A stretch of DNA of 9,458 nt from JBOHER01 sp050701115 (GCA_050701115.1 JBOHER010000108.1:1-9458); one strand, 5' to 3'. Positions 1 through 7,626 are shown, counted from the first letter of the stretch. A program made the numbers and translations. The notes: generated from the sequence alone by a model not told the origin.

Positions 1-234
1 CTGCCGGGCGGCTCGCTGCGTACCGAGACGCTGCGGTGCTTCGCGCTGGTGCTCGGCACGGCGCGCGCCGCTCGCCGTGCCGGCCTGGTCCGGCTGGGGG
101 TGGATGCGGCCGGCCTCGCTCGGCCCGGCCCTCGGCAGGCGTTCCTGGACGCCGTCGACGTCGCCCTCGAGGCAGGCGCGACTCCGGCGACCTATGCCGC
201 GCTCGTCACCGGCCGGTTGACACTTCTCAGGTAG
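1..234 (+). CDS. C-terminal end of an unrecognised protein (5' end outside window)
   Basis: Frame 1 is open from the first base to a TAG at 232-234, giving at least 77 residues. The codons have strongly G/C-biased third positions, as in the surrounding real genes. The peptide is rich in Ala, Leu and Arg and looks helical, with an acidic stretch (FLDAVDVALEAG) near the end. I see no motif that identifies a family. The internal GTG at 49 is unlikely to be the real start, because the frame and codon bias continue upstream to the window edge. The last 8 bases overlap the end of the convergent metallo-hydrolase gene. That it is a real gene is fairly likely; its function is unknown. Confidence 0.5.
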   Translation: MPGGSLRTETLRCFALVLGTARAARRAGLVRLGVDAAGLARPGPRQAFLDAVDVALEAGATPATYAALVTGRLTLLR

Positions 235-862
235 TGAGCACTTCGCCGTTCTTCAGCACGCGGACCTCGGTGCCATCAGGGGCGAGGTTGGTGAACAAGC
301 CGTAGTGCATCGCCGGGTAGGCCAGCACGGCCTCATGAATCGGCACCGCAACCCGCGGCGCGACCGCGCGCAGGAAGTCGATCGCTTCGGCCGCCTTCAT
401 CCAGGGCGCCGCGGTGGGCAGGCCGAGCACGTCGATGTGCTCGTCGGGCACGTGGAAGGAATCGCCCGGGTGGTAGAACGCGCCCTGGTCGATCAGGTAG
501 CCGACATTCGCCACGTGTGGGATGTCCGGATGAATGGTCGCGTGCTCACCACCGACCACGTACACCGAGCTGTCCCCGATGTGCAGTGTTTCCCCTGGAT
601 AGGCAGTATGCGAGGGCAGGCCGAGCTTGGCGACGGTCTCGGCCGTGCCCGGGTCGGTGACCAGCCGTGCTGCCGGGTTCGCACGCAGCAGCACCGGCAG
701 TTTCTCGGCGTCGATGTGGTCGTAGTGCTGATGGGTGATGAGCACGGCATCCAGATCGCGCTCGCTTTCGAACCCGGAGGAGAACGCACCCGGGTCGATC
801 AGCATGCGCGCCGAATCGGTCTCGACCAGCACGCACGCATGTCCGAAGTGGGCGATGCGCAT
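227..862 (-). CDS. MBL-fold metal-dependent hydrolase (UlaG-like branch)
   Basis: This 211-residue protein has the metallo-beta-lactamase fold signature HQHYDH (H44, H46, D48, H49) after a beta-strand ending LIT. Further likely metal ligands are H107 (GGEHA), H131/D134 (HPGDS) and H176 (PIHE). The N-terminus MRIAHFGHAC and the single compact domain resemble the UlaG-like family of cytoplasmic metal-dependent hydrolases, whose substrates are mostly unknown. The family normally binds one or two divalent metals and hydrolyses ester, lactone or phosphodiester bonds; no specific substrate can be inferred here. There is no signal peptide. The ATG at 862 is preceded by a purine-rich GAAGGGAAG ribosome-binding site at about 6 nt. 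The stop lies inside the end of the convergent upstream gene, and the start faces the aldehyde dehydrogenase gene across a divergent promoter region. Confidence 0.88.
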   Translation of the reverse strand: MRIAHFGHACVLVETDSARMLIDPGAFSSGFESERDLDAVLITHQHYDHIDAEKLPVLLRANPAARLVTDPGTAETVAKLGLPSHTAYPGETLHIGDSSVYVVGGEHATIHPDIPHVANVGYLIDQGAFYHPGDSFHVPDEHIDVLGLPTAAPWMKAAEAIDFLRAVAPRVAVPIHEAVLAYPAMHYGLFTNLAPDGTEVRVLKNGEVLTT

Positions 863-902
863 CGGGCTTCCCTTCGTCGCCCTGCTGATGGCCTGCGCCC
901 CC

Positions 903-931
903 AGCCTACGAGCGGGCGATCACATCGCCAA
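903..931 (-). promoter_or_regulatory. Candidate promoter of the MBL-fold hydrolase gene, with an internal palindrome
   Basis: Read on the minus strand, TTGGCG (931-926) and TAGGCT (908-903) are separated by 17 nt. They resemble sigma-70-type -35 and actinobacterial TAnnnT -10 boxes, and give a short leader before the ATG at 862. Between and overlapping them lies GGCGAT-CAC-ATCGCC (915-929), a perfect 6-bp inverted repeat in a position where a repressor could block polymerase. This is pattern matching only. Confidence 0.4.
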
Positions 932-1021
932 GGAGCGCAGAGTGACGTACCTGGTTCTATCGTGCACCGTGCGGACTTGGCATGCTGGAGGGGTACGGAC
1001 CGGGCGAGCCTGTCGCCCTAG

Positions 1022-1049
1022 TTGGCAATGCGTCAATACAAGGTAGCCT
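1022..1049 (+). promoter_or_regulatory. Candidate promoter of the aldehyde dehydrogenase gene
   Basis: TTGGCA (1022-1027, 5 of 6 matches to TTGACA) lies 16 nt before TAGCCT (1044-1049, a TAnnnT -10 type). Transcription would start near 1056, leaving a leader of about 25 nt that contains the TGGAGG ribosome-binding site at 1068-1073. The position supports a start at 1081 rather than at 982, which would lie upstream of this promoter. Confidence 0.45.
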
Positions 1050-1080
1050 GGTCCCAGTCGACGCCACTGGAGGCCACCCG

Positions 1081-2592
1081 ATGACCACCGCGCTACCCAA
1101 GAAGACCGCAAGCGCCAAGAAGCAACGCGAGACCTTCGACTCGCTGAACCCGGCGACCGACGAAGTGGTCGGCACCTATCCGAAGCACACCGCCGACGAG
1201 GTCGAAGCCGCGGTCGCTCGCGCCCATGAGGCCGCGGCTTGGTGGAACGAGCTCGGCTTCGACGGCCGCGCGCAACGGCTCCGGCGCTGGGAAGGGGTGG
1301 TCACCCGGCGGATGGCGCAGCTGTCCGAGGTGGTCCGGGCCGAGACCGGCAAGCCGACCGGAGACGCTCAGCTGGAGATCGTGCTCGCTATCGAGCACCT
1401 CGCCTGGGCGGCCAAGCACGCCAAGAAGGTGCTGGGCCGCAAGCGTCGCGCGCCTGGCCTGCTGCTGTCCAACAACGATGCGACAGTCGAGTACCAGCCG
1501 CTCGGGGTGGTCGGCGTGATCGGCCCGTGGAACTACCCGGTCTACACGCCGCTGGGCTCGGTTTCCTACGCGCTCGCCGCGGGCAACGCGGTGGTCTTCA
1601 AGCCGAGCGAGTACACCCCCGGTGTAGGCAAGTGGCTGGTCGACGCGTTCGCCGAGGCCGTTCCGGAGCAGCCCGTGCTGCAGTTGATCACCGGCTTCGG
1701 GGAGACCGGTGCCGCGCTGGTCACCAGTGATGTCAACAAGATCGCGTTCACCGGCTCCGCCGCGACCGGCAAGAAGGTCATGGCGGCCGCCGCGGAGAAG
1801 CTCACCCCGGTCGTCATCGAAGCGGGTGGAAAGGACCCGGTGCTGGTCGACGCCGATGCCGACCTGGACGCGGCCGCCGACGCCACCGTGTGGGGGGCGT
1901 TCTCCAACGCCGGACAGACCTGCGCCGGCGTCGAACGGGTGTACGTGCATGAGCAGGTCTATGACACCTACCTCGACAAGGTGCTGGAGAAGGCGCGGGA
2001 CGTCCGCGCGGGTGCGGACTCCGGCGCGCAGTACGGGCCGATGACCATGCACTCGCAGATCGACGTGGTGCGCAGGCATATCGCGGACGCGCTCGAGCGC
2101 GGCGGCAAGGCGGTGCTGGGCGGGCCAGAGGCGGTCGGCGACCGCTGCATCCAGCCGACCATCCTGGTCGACGTGCCCGAGGATTCCGCCGCGGTGCGGG
2201 AGGAGACCTTCGGGCCCACGGTCACCATCGCCAAGGTGCGCGATATGGACGAGGCGCTGGAGAAGGCCAACAACTCCCGCTACGGCCTCGGCTCGATGGT
2301 GTTCTCCGCCAAGCGCGGTATGGAGCTTGCCGGCAAGCTGCGGACCGGGATGACGTCGATCAACGCGCCGCTGTCCTTCGCGGGCATCCCGTCGCTGCCT
2401 TTCGGCGGCATCGGCGATTCCGGCTTCGGGCGCATCCACGGTCCGGAGGGCCTGCGCGAGTTCGCCCGGCCCAAGGCCATCGCCCGGCAGCGGTTCGCCG
2501 CCCCGATCGCGCTGACCTCCTTCACCCGCACCGAGAAGACTGAGGCACTCGTCGCCAAGATCATGGCCGTGTTACACGGCAAGAAGCGCTGA
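1081..2592 (+). CDS. NAD(P)+-dependent aldehyde dehydrogenase (ALDH superfamily)
   Basis: This 503-residue cytoplasmic enzyme should oxidise an aldehyde to the acid using NAD+ or NADP+. The full catalytic set is visible: Asn151 (GPWNYP), cofactor-binding Lys174 followed by Ser176-Glu177 (FKPSE), the FTGS turn (223-226), general base Glu247 (IEAGGKDP), catalytic Cys281 (GQTCAG) and Glu375/Phe377 (ETFGP). Glu177 at the ribose-binding position suggests NAD+, though this is not proof. The Lys-rich N-terminal 15 residues and an arginine/lysine-rich tail extend the core domain. The ATG at 1081 has TGGAGG 7 nt upstream; the in-frame ATG at 982 has no ribosome-binding site. It converges on a GMC oxidoreductase, which could supply an aldehyde, so an alcohol-aldehyde-acid pair is possible but unproven. 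A rare TTA leucine codon lies at residue 498. Substrate is not assignable: semialdehyde, betaine aldehyde or aromatic aldehydes are all possible. Confidence 0.93.
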   Translation: MTTALPKKTASAKKQRETFDSLNPATDEVVGTYPKHTADEVEAAVARAHEAAAWWNELGFDGRAQRLRRWEGVVTRRMAQLSEVVRAETGKPTGDAQLEIVLAIEHLAWAAKHAKKVLGRKRRAPGLLLSNNDATVEYQPLGVVGVIGPWNYPVYTPLGSVSYALAAGNAVVFKPSEYTPGVGKWLVDAFAEAVPEQPVLQLITGFGETGAALVTSDVNKIAFTGSAATGKKVMAAAAEKLTPVVIEAGGKDPVLVDADADLDAAADATVWGAFSNAGQTCAGVERVYVHEQVYDTYLDKVLEKARDVRAGADSGAQYGPMTMHSQIDVVRRHIADALERGGKAVLGGPEAVGDRCIQPTILVDVPEDSAAVREETFGPTVTIAKVRDMDEALEKANNSRYGLGSMVFSAKRGMELAGKLRTGMTSINAPLSFAGIPSLPFGGIGDSGFGRIHGPEGLREFARPKAIARQRFAAPIALTSFTRTEKTEALVAKIMAVLHGKKR

Positions 2593-2607
2593 AAGCGTCT
2601 TTCAGCG
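2587..2607. terminator. Compact bidirectional hairpin terminator carrying both stop codons
   Basis: CGCTGAAAG (2587-2595), loop CGT, CTTTCAGCG (2599-2607) form a perfect 9-bp stem with a 3-nt loop. The left arm contains the TGA of the aldehyde dehydrogenase gene (2590-2592). The right arm contains the TGA of the minus-strand GMC gene (2602-2604 on the complement). There is no long T-tract, so it would be of the hairpin-only kind often proposed in actinobacteria. Confidence 0.65.
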
Positions 2608-4191
2608 GCCCCGGATCAGGTCGGCGGCCTTCTCCGCGATCATGATGGTGGGCGCGTTGGTGTTGCCCCTTGGCACCACCGGCATCACCGATGCGTCCAC
2701 CACGCGGAGCCCTTCGACGCCGTGCACGCGCAGTTGGGGGTCGACGACGGCACGCTTGCCGGTGCCCATCGCGCAGGTGCCGACCGGGTGGTACAGCGTC
2801 TGCGTCGACCGCTTGACGTGCTCGGTCAACTCGGCGTCGTCGATGGAGTCCAGTTCGGTCCGGTCGGGCAGGTACGGCTTGTCAAGGTAGCGGGCGAGCG
2901 GGCTCTGCCTGCTGATCTCGATCAGGGTGCGTAGGCCCGCGACGACTGCCTTCAGGTCGGCAGGCTTGGTGAAGTAACCGGGATCGATCTCGGGGCGCCA
3001 CAACGGGTTCGCCGAGCGCAGTTTGAGCGTCCCCCGGCTGGCGACGTCGACCAGCGTGGTGGCCGAGGTGAATCCAGGTAGCGTAGGTTCGCGCAATCCG
3101 TTGTCGTAGAAGATGGTCGGCGCGACATGGAACTGCATGTCCGGTCCGTCCAGTCCGTCCACAGTGGACATGAACCCGCCCGCCTCGCCGATGTTCGATG
3201 TGAGCGGGCCGCGCTTGGTCAGCTGCCAGCGCACCAGCCCGCGCGGCGTGGCGAAGTCGGCGATGTCAGTGGTGCCGCGGGTGGACCAGATCAGCGGGGT
3301 GGCCGGGTGGTCGTGCAGGTTCTGGCCGACCCCGGGCAGCGAGACCTCGACCGCGATGCCGTGCCTGCGCAGATGGGTCGGTGACCCGATGCCGGAGAGC
3401 AGCAACAGTTGCGGCGAGTTGACCGCACCACCCGACAGCAGCACCTCACGATCGACGTTCGCGATTCGCTCGACGCCGCCGACCTGGTAGCTCACCCCGA
3501 TCGCGCGCTTGTCCTCGAGCAGCACCCTGGTCACCTGCGCATTGCTGCGCAAGCTCAGGTTCGGGCGATCGAGGATGGGCCGCAGGTAGGCGTCCGCTGT
3601 GGACCAGCGCCGCCCGCCCTTGCAGGTCACCTGGTAGAGCCCGGCGCCCTTCTGGGATTCGCCGTTGAAGTCTTCGGTGTGCTTGAGTCCCCACGCCACC
3701 GCCGCGTCGACCCACGCTCGGGAGAGCTCGTGGGTGTAGCGGCGGTCTTCCACCTGCAACGGTCCTTCGGTGCCGTGCAGGGGCCCGGAGAGTCGCGTGT
3801 TCGCCTCGGCACGGATGAAGTACGGCAGGACATCGTCGTATCCCCAGCCCGCTGCCCCGAAGTTGTCCCGCCAGCCGTCGAAATCGGCGCGGTTGCCCCT
3901 GATGTAGATCATCGCGTTGATCGAGGAACACCCGCCGAGCATCTTTCCGCGCGGCCAGTACGCTGACCTGCCCAGCTGCTTCTGCGGAACCGTCTCGTAG
4001 TTCCAGTCCCGCTTGGTCTTGAACAGCGAGGAGAACGCGGCGGGGATCCGCACCTCGTCGGCGTCGTCGTCGCCGCCTGCTTCCAGCAACAGCACCCGGA
4101 TCGCCGGATCCTCGGTGAGCCGGTTGGCGAGCACACAGCCCGCGCTCCCGGCGCCGACGATCACGTAGTGGAAGAGTTCACGCCTTGCCAC
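2602..4191 (-). CDS. GMC-family FAD-dependent oxidoreductase (choline dehydrogenase-like)
   Basis: This 529-residue flavoprotein should oxidise an alcohol to an aldehyde or ketone. The N-terminus carries the FAD-binding dinucleotide fold VGAGSAG with the acidic LLLEAGG strand end. GMC signature 1 follows (GKMLGGCSSINAMIYIRGN, around residue 85-105), then signature 2 (GGAVNSPQLLLLSGIG). The C-terminal active site has His468 (YHPVGTCAMG) and Asn512 in RGNTNAPT, the His/Asn pair seen in choline oxidase/dehydrogenase relatives. Length is normal for the family, and there is no signal peptide. The start is a GTG with AGGAGG 5 nt upstream, located inside the end of the ABC exporter gene. The 14-bp overlap implies translational coupling and membership of the exporter operon. 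Choline is one possible substrate, but many actinobacterial members act on other alcohols, so no symbol is given. Confidence 0.92.
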   Translation of the reverse strand: MARRELFHYVIVGAGSAGCVLANRLTEDPAIRVLLLEAGGDDDADEVRIPAAFSSLFKTKRDWNYETVPQKQLGRSAYWPRGKMLGGCSSINAMIYIRGNRADFDGWRDNFGAAGWGYDDVLPYFIRAEANTRLSGPLHGTEGPLQVEDRRYTHELSRAWVDAAVAWGLKHTEDFNGESQKGAGLYQVTCKGGRRWSTADAYLRPILDRPNLSLRSNAQVTRVLLEDKRAIGVSYQVGGVERIANVDREVLLSGGAVNSPQLLLLSGIGSPTHLRRHGIAVEVSLPGVGQNLHDHPATPLIWSTRGTTDIADFATPRGLVRWQLTKRGPLTSNIGEAGGFMSTVDGLDGPDMQFHVAPTIFYDNGLREPTLPGFTSATTLVDVASRGTLKLRSANPLWRPEIDPGYFTKPADLKAVVAGLRTLIEISRQSPLARYLDKPYLPDRTELDSIDDAELTEHVKRSTQTLYHPVGTCAMGTGKRAVVDPQLRVHGVEGLRVVDASVMPVVPRGNTNAPTIMIAEKAADLIRGR

Positions 4192-5998
4192 TCCTGCCTC
4201 CTGGACTGCTCGGCGGTGCGTCAGTCACGATCATGGCCCAGTGCCTCCGCGGTACGGAAGTCCGGGTTGCCGTTGCCGCGCTCACCAGCTCCGCATATGA
4301 GCCGCCGGTGGCGAGCAGTTCGGCATGGCTGCCGAGCTCGGCGATTCGCCCGCCGTCCAGCACCAGGGTCCGGTCGGCGTCCCGCGCGACCGAGAGCCGG
4401 TGTGCGATGGAGATGACTGTTCGCCCGGCCAGCGCCGCCCGAATGGCGCGGTCGATGTCGCGTTCCGCGGAGCCGTCCAGTGCCGCCGTCGCTTCGTCCA
4501 GCACGACCACCGGCGGGTCGGCCAGCACGACCCTGGCCAGGGCGAGCTGCTGCGCCACTGCGGGCGGTACTGCGTGTTCACCCGCACCGAGTTGGGTGTC
4601 CAACCCTTCGGGCAGCGTGCGCAGCCAGGAGCCGGCGCCGACGATGTCCAGGGCGCGCAGCAAGTCCGTATCGGACCAGGTGCCATCGGGCAAGGTCAGG
4701 TTGTCCCGCACCGACGCCGCGAATACGTGGTGTTCCTGAGTGAGTAGCAGTAGTTCTGCGCGCAGCTGATCACGCGGCCAGCTGGCGATGTCCACCCCAC
4801 CAAGGGTGATCGCACCGGAGTCCGGGGTGGACAGTCCGGCGAGCAACCTGGCCAGTGTGGACTTCCCGGACCCGGAAGGGCCGACAATGGCGAGACGTTC
4901 TCCTGCTGGGATGTCCAGATCGATACCGTGCAGCACCTCGCGACCAGGCAGGTAGCAGAACCGAACCTGGCGGATGCGGATGCTGTGGCCCCGCGGTGTC
5001 ACCGCATCGGTGTTGGTGTCCGACGGGAGTTCGCGCAGGCCGAGGATGCGCCGCAGACCGACATCGCCGATCTGCAGTTCCTCAACCCAGATGAGCAGCT
5101 CGTTGAGCGGCTCGGACAGCGCGAGGGCGTACAGCACCACGGCGGTGATCTCCCCGAGCCCGGCCGGCCCCGCGGAGTATGCCCAGCCGCCCAGCAGCAG
5201 GATCGCGGCGATCGGCAGTAGGTACGACAGCTCAAGGGAGGGCAGCCAGCGAGTGAGCAGGGACCGGTGGCCGTGCTCGGTGGCGACCGCACCGGCGACC
5301 GCGCGCTCATTGTGGGTGATCCGGCGGCGCTGCAGGCCGAGTGCCTCGATCGTGCCCGCACCTGTCACCGACTCGGTGGTGCTCGCCTGCACCTCGCCCC
5401 ACGCCGCCAGCATGCGTTCCAGCAGCGCCGGGGTGCGCGCCCGATACCACCTGGTACTGACCACGATCAGCGGCACCGACACCAGTGCACCCGCCGCCAG
5501 CAGCGGCGAGGTGACCAGCATGGCTCCCGCCGTGAGCACCAGGGTGATCGCCGAGGTGAGGATCTGCGGCGCGGCATAGCGCGCGGCGTACTCGATCCGG
5601 TCGACGTCGGTGGTCGCCCGGCTCAGCAGGTCGCCGGTGCCCGCAGCCTCGATCGTGCCCACCTGCGTCCGGAGTACCTGCTCGACGAACTCCTCGCGGG
5701 CGGTGGCCAGCAATTGCTCGCCGGCCACGGTGGCACGGATGTGGGCGAGCCGGTACGCGATGGTCTGCACGGTGAGCACGGCGAGGAATCCCGCGGCGAG
5801 GGCATCGACCGGCACCGCCCTGCCCTCGGCGACCGCCTGCACCAGCACGCCGAGCAGTTGCGGGCCCACCAGGCCGAGCAGGCTGGCCAGCACGAACAAG
5901 GCCAGCATGCTTACCACGACACCCCGGTTGTCCCGAGCCACCCGGCCCAGCCAGCGGCGCACCGTACCCGCATCAGCAAGGGGCAATGGTGCACTCAT
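4178..5998 (-). CDS. ABC exporter half-transporter 2 (intact Walker A, degenerate signature)
   Basis: This 606-residue membrane protein is built as six transmembrane helices (about residues 25-310) followed by a nucleotide-binding domain, the layout of type IV ABC exporters. Walker A GPSGSGKST (Lys379), Q-loop Gln421 (LTQEHHVF), Walker B VVVLDEATAALD (D501, E502) and switch His533 (IAHRLS) are all intact. The LSGGQ signature is not: the position reads VPPAV (477-481) directly before AQQLALARV. It therefore supplies ATP-binding motifs but not a normal signature, and needs the partner encoded upstream. The ATG at 5998 forms an ATGA overlap with the partner's stop, so translation is coupled. A longer in-frame extension to 6088 would overlap the partner by 94 bp and is unlikely. 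Transported substrate unknown. Confidence 0.92.
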   Translation of the reverse strand: MSAPLPLADAGTVRRWLGRVARDNRGVVVSMLALFVLASLLGLVGPQLLGVLVQAVAEGRAVPVDALAAGFLAVLTVQTIAYRLAHIRATVAGEQLLATAREEFVEQVLRTQVGTIEAAGTGDLLSRATTDVDRIEYAARYAAPQILTSAITLVLTAGAMLVTSPLLAAGALVSVPLIVVSTRWYRARTPALLERMLAAWGEVQASTTESVTGAGTIEALGLQRRRITHNERAVAGAVATEHGHRSLLTRWLPSLELSYLLPIAAILLLGGWAYSAGPAGLGEITAVVLYALALSEPLNELLIWVEELQIGDVGLRRILGLRELPSDTNTDAVTPRGHSIRIRQVRFCYLPGREVLHGIDLDIPAGERLAIVGPSGSGKSTLARLLAGLSTPDSGAITLGGVDIASWPRDQLRAELLLLTQEHHVFAASVRDNLTLPDGTWSDTDLLRALDIVGAGSWLRTLPEGLDTQLGAGEHAVPPAVAQQLALARVVLADPPVVVLDEATAALDGSAERDIDRAIRAALAGRTVISIAHRLSVARDADRTLVLDGGRIAELGSHAELLATGGSYAELVSAATATRTSVPRRHWAMIVTDAPPSSPGGRSGKA

Positions 5999-7527
5999 GG
6001 CGCCGCACCCTCTCGTGAGTGATTGTTGTTGCTCTGGCGGCCATAACCACTCACGAGGTGCACGGCCCCATCGGCCACCTGCCGCCACAGTGGGCTGGAG
6101 GTCAGCACCACGGTGGTGCGGCCGGAGCGCAGCTGGGCCACCCGGTGGGCGATGCGGGTTTCGGTGTGTGCATCGACCGCTGAGGTGGGCTCATCAAGCA
6201 CGAGCACGTCGGGGTCGAGCGTGAGGGCGCGCGCCAGCAGTAGCCGCTGCCGCTGCCCGCCGGACACCGACCGTCCCCGCTCGCTGAGCACCTCGGCGTA
6301 GCCGTCAGGTAGCGCAGCGATCACGTCGGTCGCATCCGCCGAGTGCACCGCTCGCTCAACCGACACCGCCGAGCCAGCACCCAGCTCCGCACCCACTGGC
6401 CCGGAGAACCACAGGTCGTCGCCGAGCACCAGCACGATCCGCCGCCGCAGTTCGGCGCGATCCACCCGGTGCAGTGGGACCCCGCCCGCCCGCACCTCGC
6501 TCGGCGCAAACCCGGCGAGCCGCTGCGCGAGCTCACGGTCGGGCGGGAGCACACTCAGCGCACCCGCTGGCAGCCACAGTTCGCCCGCACTCAGGGCAAG
6601 GGCACCGGCGGGCAGCGGCACCGGTGACCCGTGCACGACGGGTTCGGGAGTGCGCCGCAGCAGGGCGTCGATCCGGTTGGCCGCCACCAGAGCGGTACTC
6701 AGCGCCTCGCCCGCTTCAGTAGCGGTACGAACCGGGATCACCAGGAATGCCGACATCCCGTAGAAGGCGATCAGTTCCCCGGGCGAGATCGCGCCGTCCA
6801 CCGCGAGGCGCGCACCAAGCCAGGTCACCGTGACCGTGATCAGGCCGGGAAACACCACCTCGGTCGCGGCCAGCCAGGACTGCACCCGGCCCACCTGCAG
6901 GCCCGCGTCGCGCACCTGCCTGCTCGTGGCGACGAACCGGGCCAGGAAGCGACGCTCACCGCCGATGCCCCGCAGGATCCGCAGCCCGGCCACGATGTCC
7001 GCGCCCATCGCGGTGACCTCGGACAGCTTTTCTCGCTGCGTCTCCTTGCGCCGTCGCAGGGGTCGCAGCAGCGGTCCGATGCCGAGCACGGCCAGCGGCA
7101 CACCGACCAACGCGACCGCACCGAGCACCGGCGAGATGGTGATCAACGCACCGGCGATCACGCCGAACGAGACGATGGCGCCGACGGTTCTCCCGAGGGC
7201 CTCGACGCTATCGCCGATGCTGTAGACGTCCTCCGACCCGATCGCGACCACATCGCCGGTGCGCACCTTCTTGGGCAGGGTCGCACCCAGCCGGACGGTC
7301 TGCGTGATGAGCGCGGTCTGGGCGTATACCGCGCCGTGGATCCACATGGTGTGCGAGGTCCAGGTCAGCGCGGCGCTGGCGCTGGACTGCAGCACGGCGA
7401 GCGCCAGCACGGCGCCAACCCAGCCGAGCAGGTGGTCGAGGTTGCCTGCGGCGATGCCGTCGTCGATGGCCGCACCGATGGCCAGCGGCAGCACGGCGGT
7501 CGGTAACAGCGCGCACGCCCCGGACAC
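5995..7527 (-). CDS. ABC exporter half-transporter 1 (intact signature, no Walker A); true 5' end uncertain
   Basis: From the GTG at 7527 this is 510 residues: transmembrane helices, then a nucleotide-binding domain with an intact signature (SVSGGQRQR, about 6244-6272) and Walker B VLVLDEPTSAVD (about 6179-6214). The other ATP motifs are lost. The Walker A position reads SVLPPDRELAQRLAG (about 6510-6555), the Q-loop reads LVLGDDLWFSG, and the switch His is replaced in LTSSPLW (about 6085-6105). It pairs with the next gene as a heterodimer with one consensus site. The GTG at 7527 has no good ribosome-binding site and cuts into transmembrane helix 1. In the same frame, transporter-like sequence (FRLRAVLRARWGLVLANAV) continues upstream to about 7626, where TGA stops the frame. 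No ATG, GTG or TTG lies in that stretch, so the real start is a rare codon (ATT at 7623), follows a frameshift, or has been lost. The C-terminal tail is encoded by a palindromic element. Confidence 0.82.
   Translation of the reverse strand: MSGACALLPTAVLPLAIGAAIDDGIAAGNLDHLLGWVGAVLALAVLQSSASAALTWTSHTMWIHGAVYAQTALITQTVRLGATLPKKVRTGDVVAIGSEDVYSIGDSVEALGRTVGAIVSFGVIAGALITISPVLGAVALVGVPLAVLGIGPLLRPLRRRKETQREKLSEVTAMGADIVAGLRILRGIGGERRFLARFVATSRQVRDAGLQVGRVQSWLAATEVVFPGLITVTVTWLGARLAVDGAISPGELIAFYGMSAFLVIPVRTATEAGEALSTALVAANRIDALLRRTPEPVVHGSPVPLPAGALALSAGELWLPAGALSVLPPDRELAQRLAGFAPSEVRAGGVPLHRVDRAELRRRIVLVLGDDLWFSGPVGAELGAGSAVSVERAVHSADATDVIAALPDGYAEVLSERGRSVSGGQRQRLLLARALTLDPDVLVLDEPTSAVDAHTETRIAHRVAQLRSGRTTVVLTSSPLWRQVADGAVHLVSGYGRQSNNNHSREGAAP
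6012..6057. repeat. 46-bp imperfect palindromic element at the exporter gene junction
   Basis: CTCGTGAGTG (6012-6021) and CACTCACGAG (6048-6057) are a perfect 10-bp inverted repeat. The inner part continues with partial pairing (TT/AA at 6023-6024/6045-6046, GC/GC around 6031-6032/6037-6038) to a TCTG tetraloop, so the whole 46 bp is one imperfect palindrome centred at 6034.5. It is translated as the last residues of ABC half 1 (through GYGRQSNNNHSR), which look unlike a normal exporter tail. It sits 13 nt before the start codon of ABC half 2. It may be a copy of a dispersed palindromic repeat family or a translational control hairpin. Confidence 0.7.
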
Positions 7528-7626
7528 CGCGTTGGCGAGGACAAGACCCCACCGTGCACGCAGTACCGCGCGCAGCCGGAAGCGGGCGATGCTCGCGGCT
7601 TCACCACGGGCGGGAGCGGTAATGCG

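Noticed and set aside
982..1080. Earlier ATG for the aldehyde dehydrogenase
   Set aside because: It has no ribosome-binding site, the added residues are not family-like, and the best promoter lies downstream of it. The ATG at 1081 has TGGAGG at 7 nt.
1093..2439. 448-codon open frame on the minus strand
   Set aside because: It is antisense to the aldehyde dehydrogenase, which has every catalytic residue. The antisense protein is rich in Arg, His and Gly and resembles no family; such frames are common in high-GC DNA.
1081..4191. Naming the GMC and aldehyde dehydrogenase genes betA and betB
   Set aside because: Both belong to broad families, they are convergent rather than in one operon, and nothing in the sequence fixes choline or betaine aldehyde as substrate.
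6631..7506. 291-codon plus-strand open frame
   Set aside because: It is antisense to the exporter half 1, low in complexity (Arg, Gly, His, Gln), and explained by high GC content.
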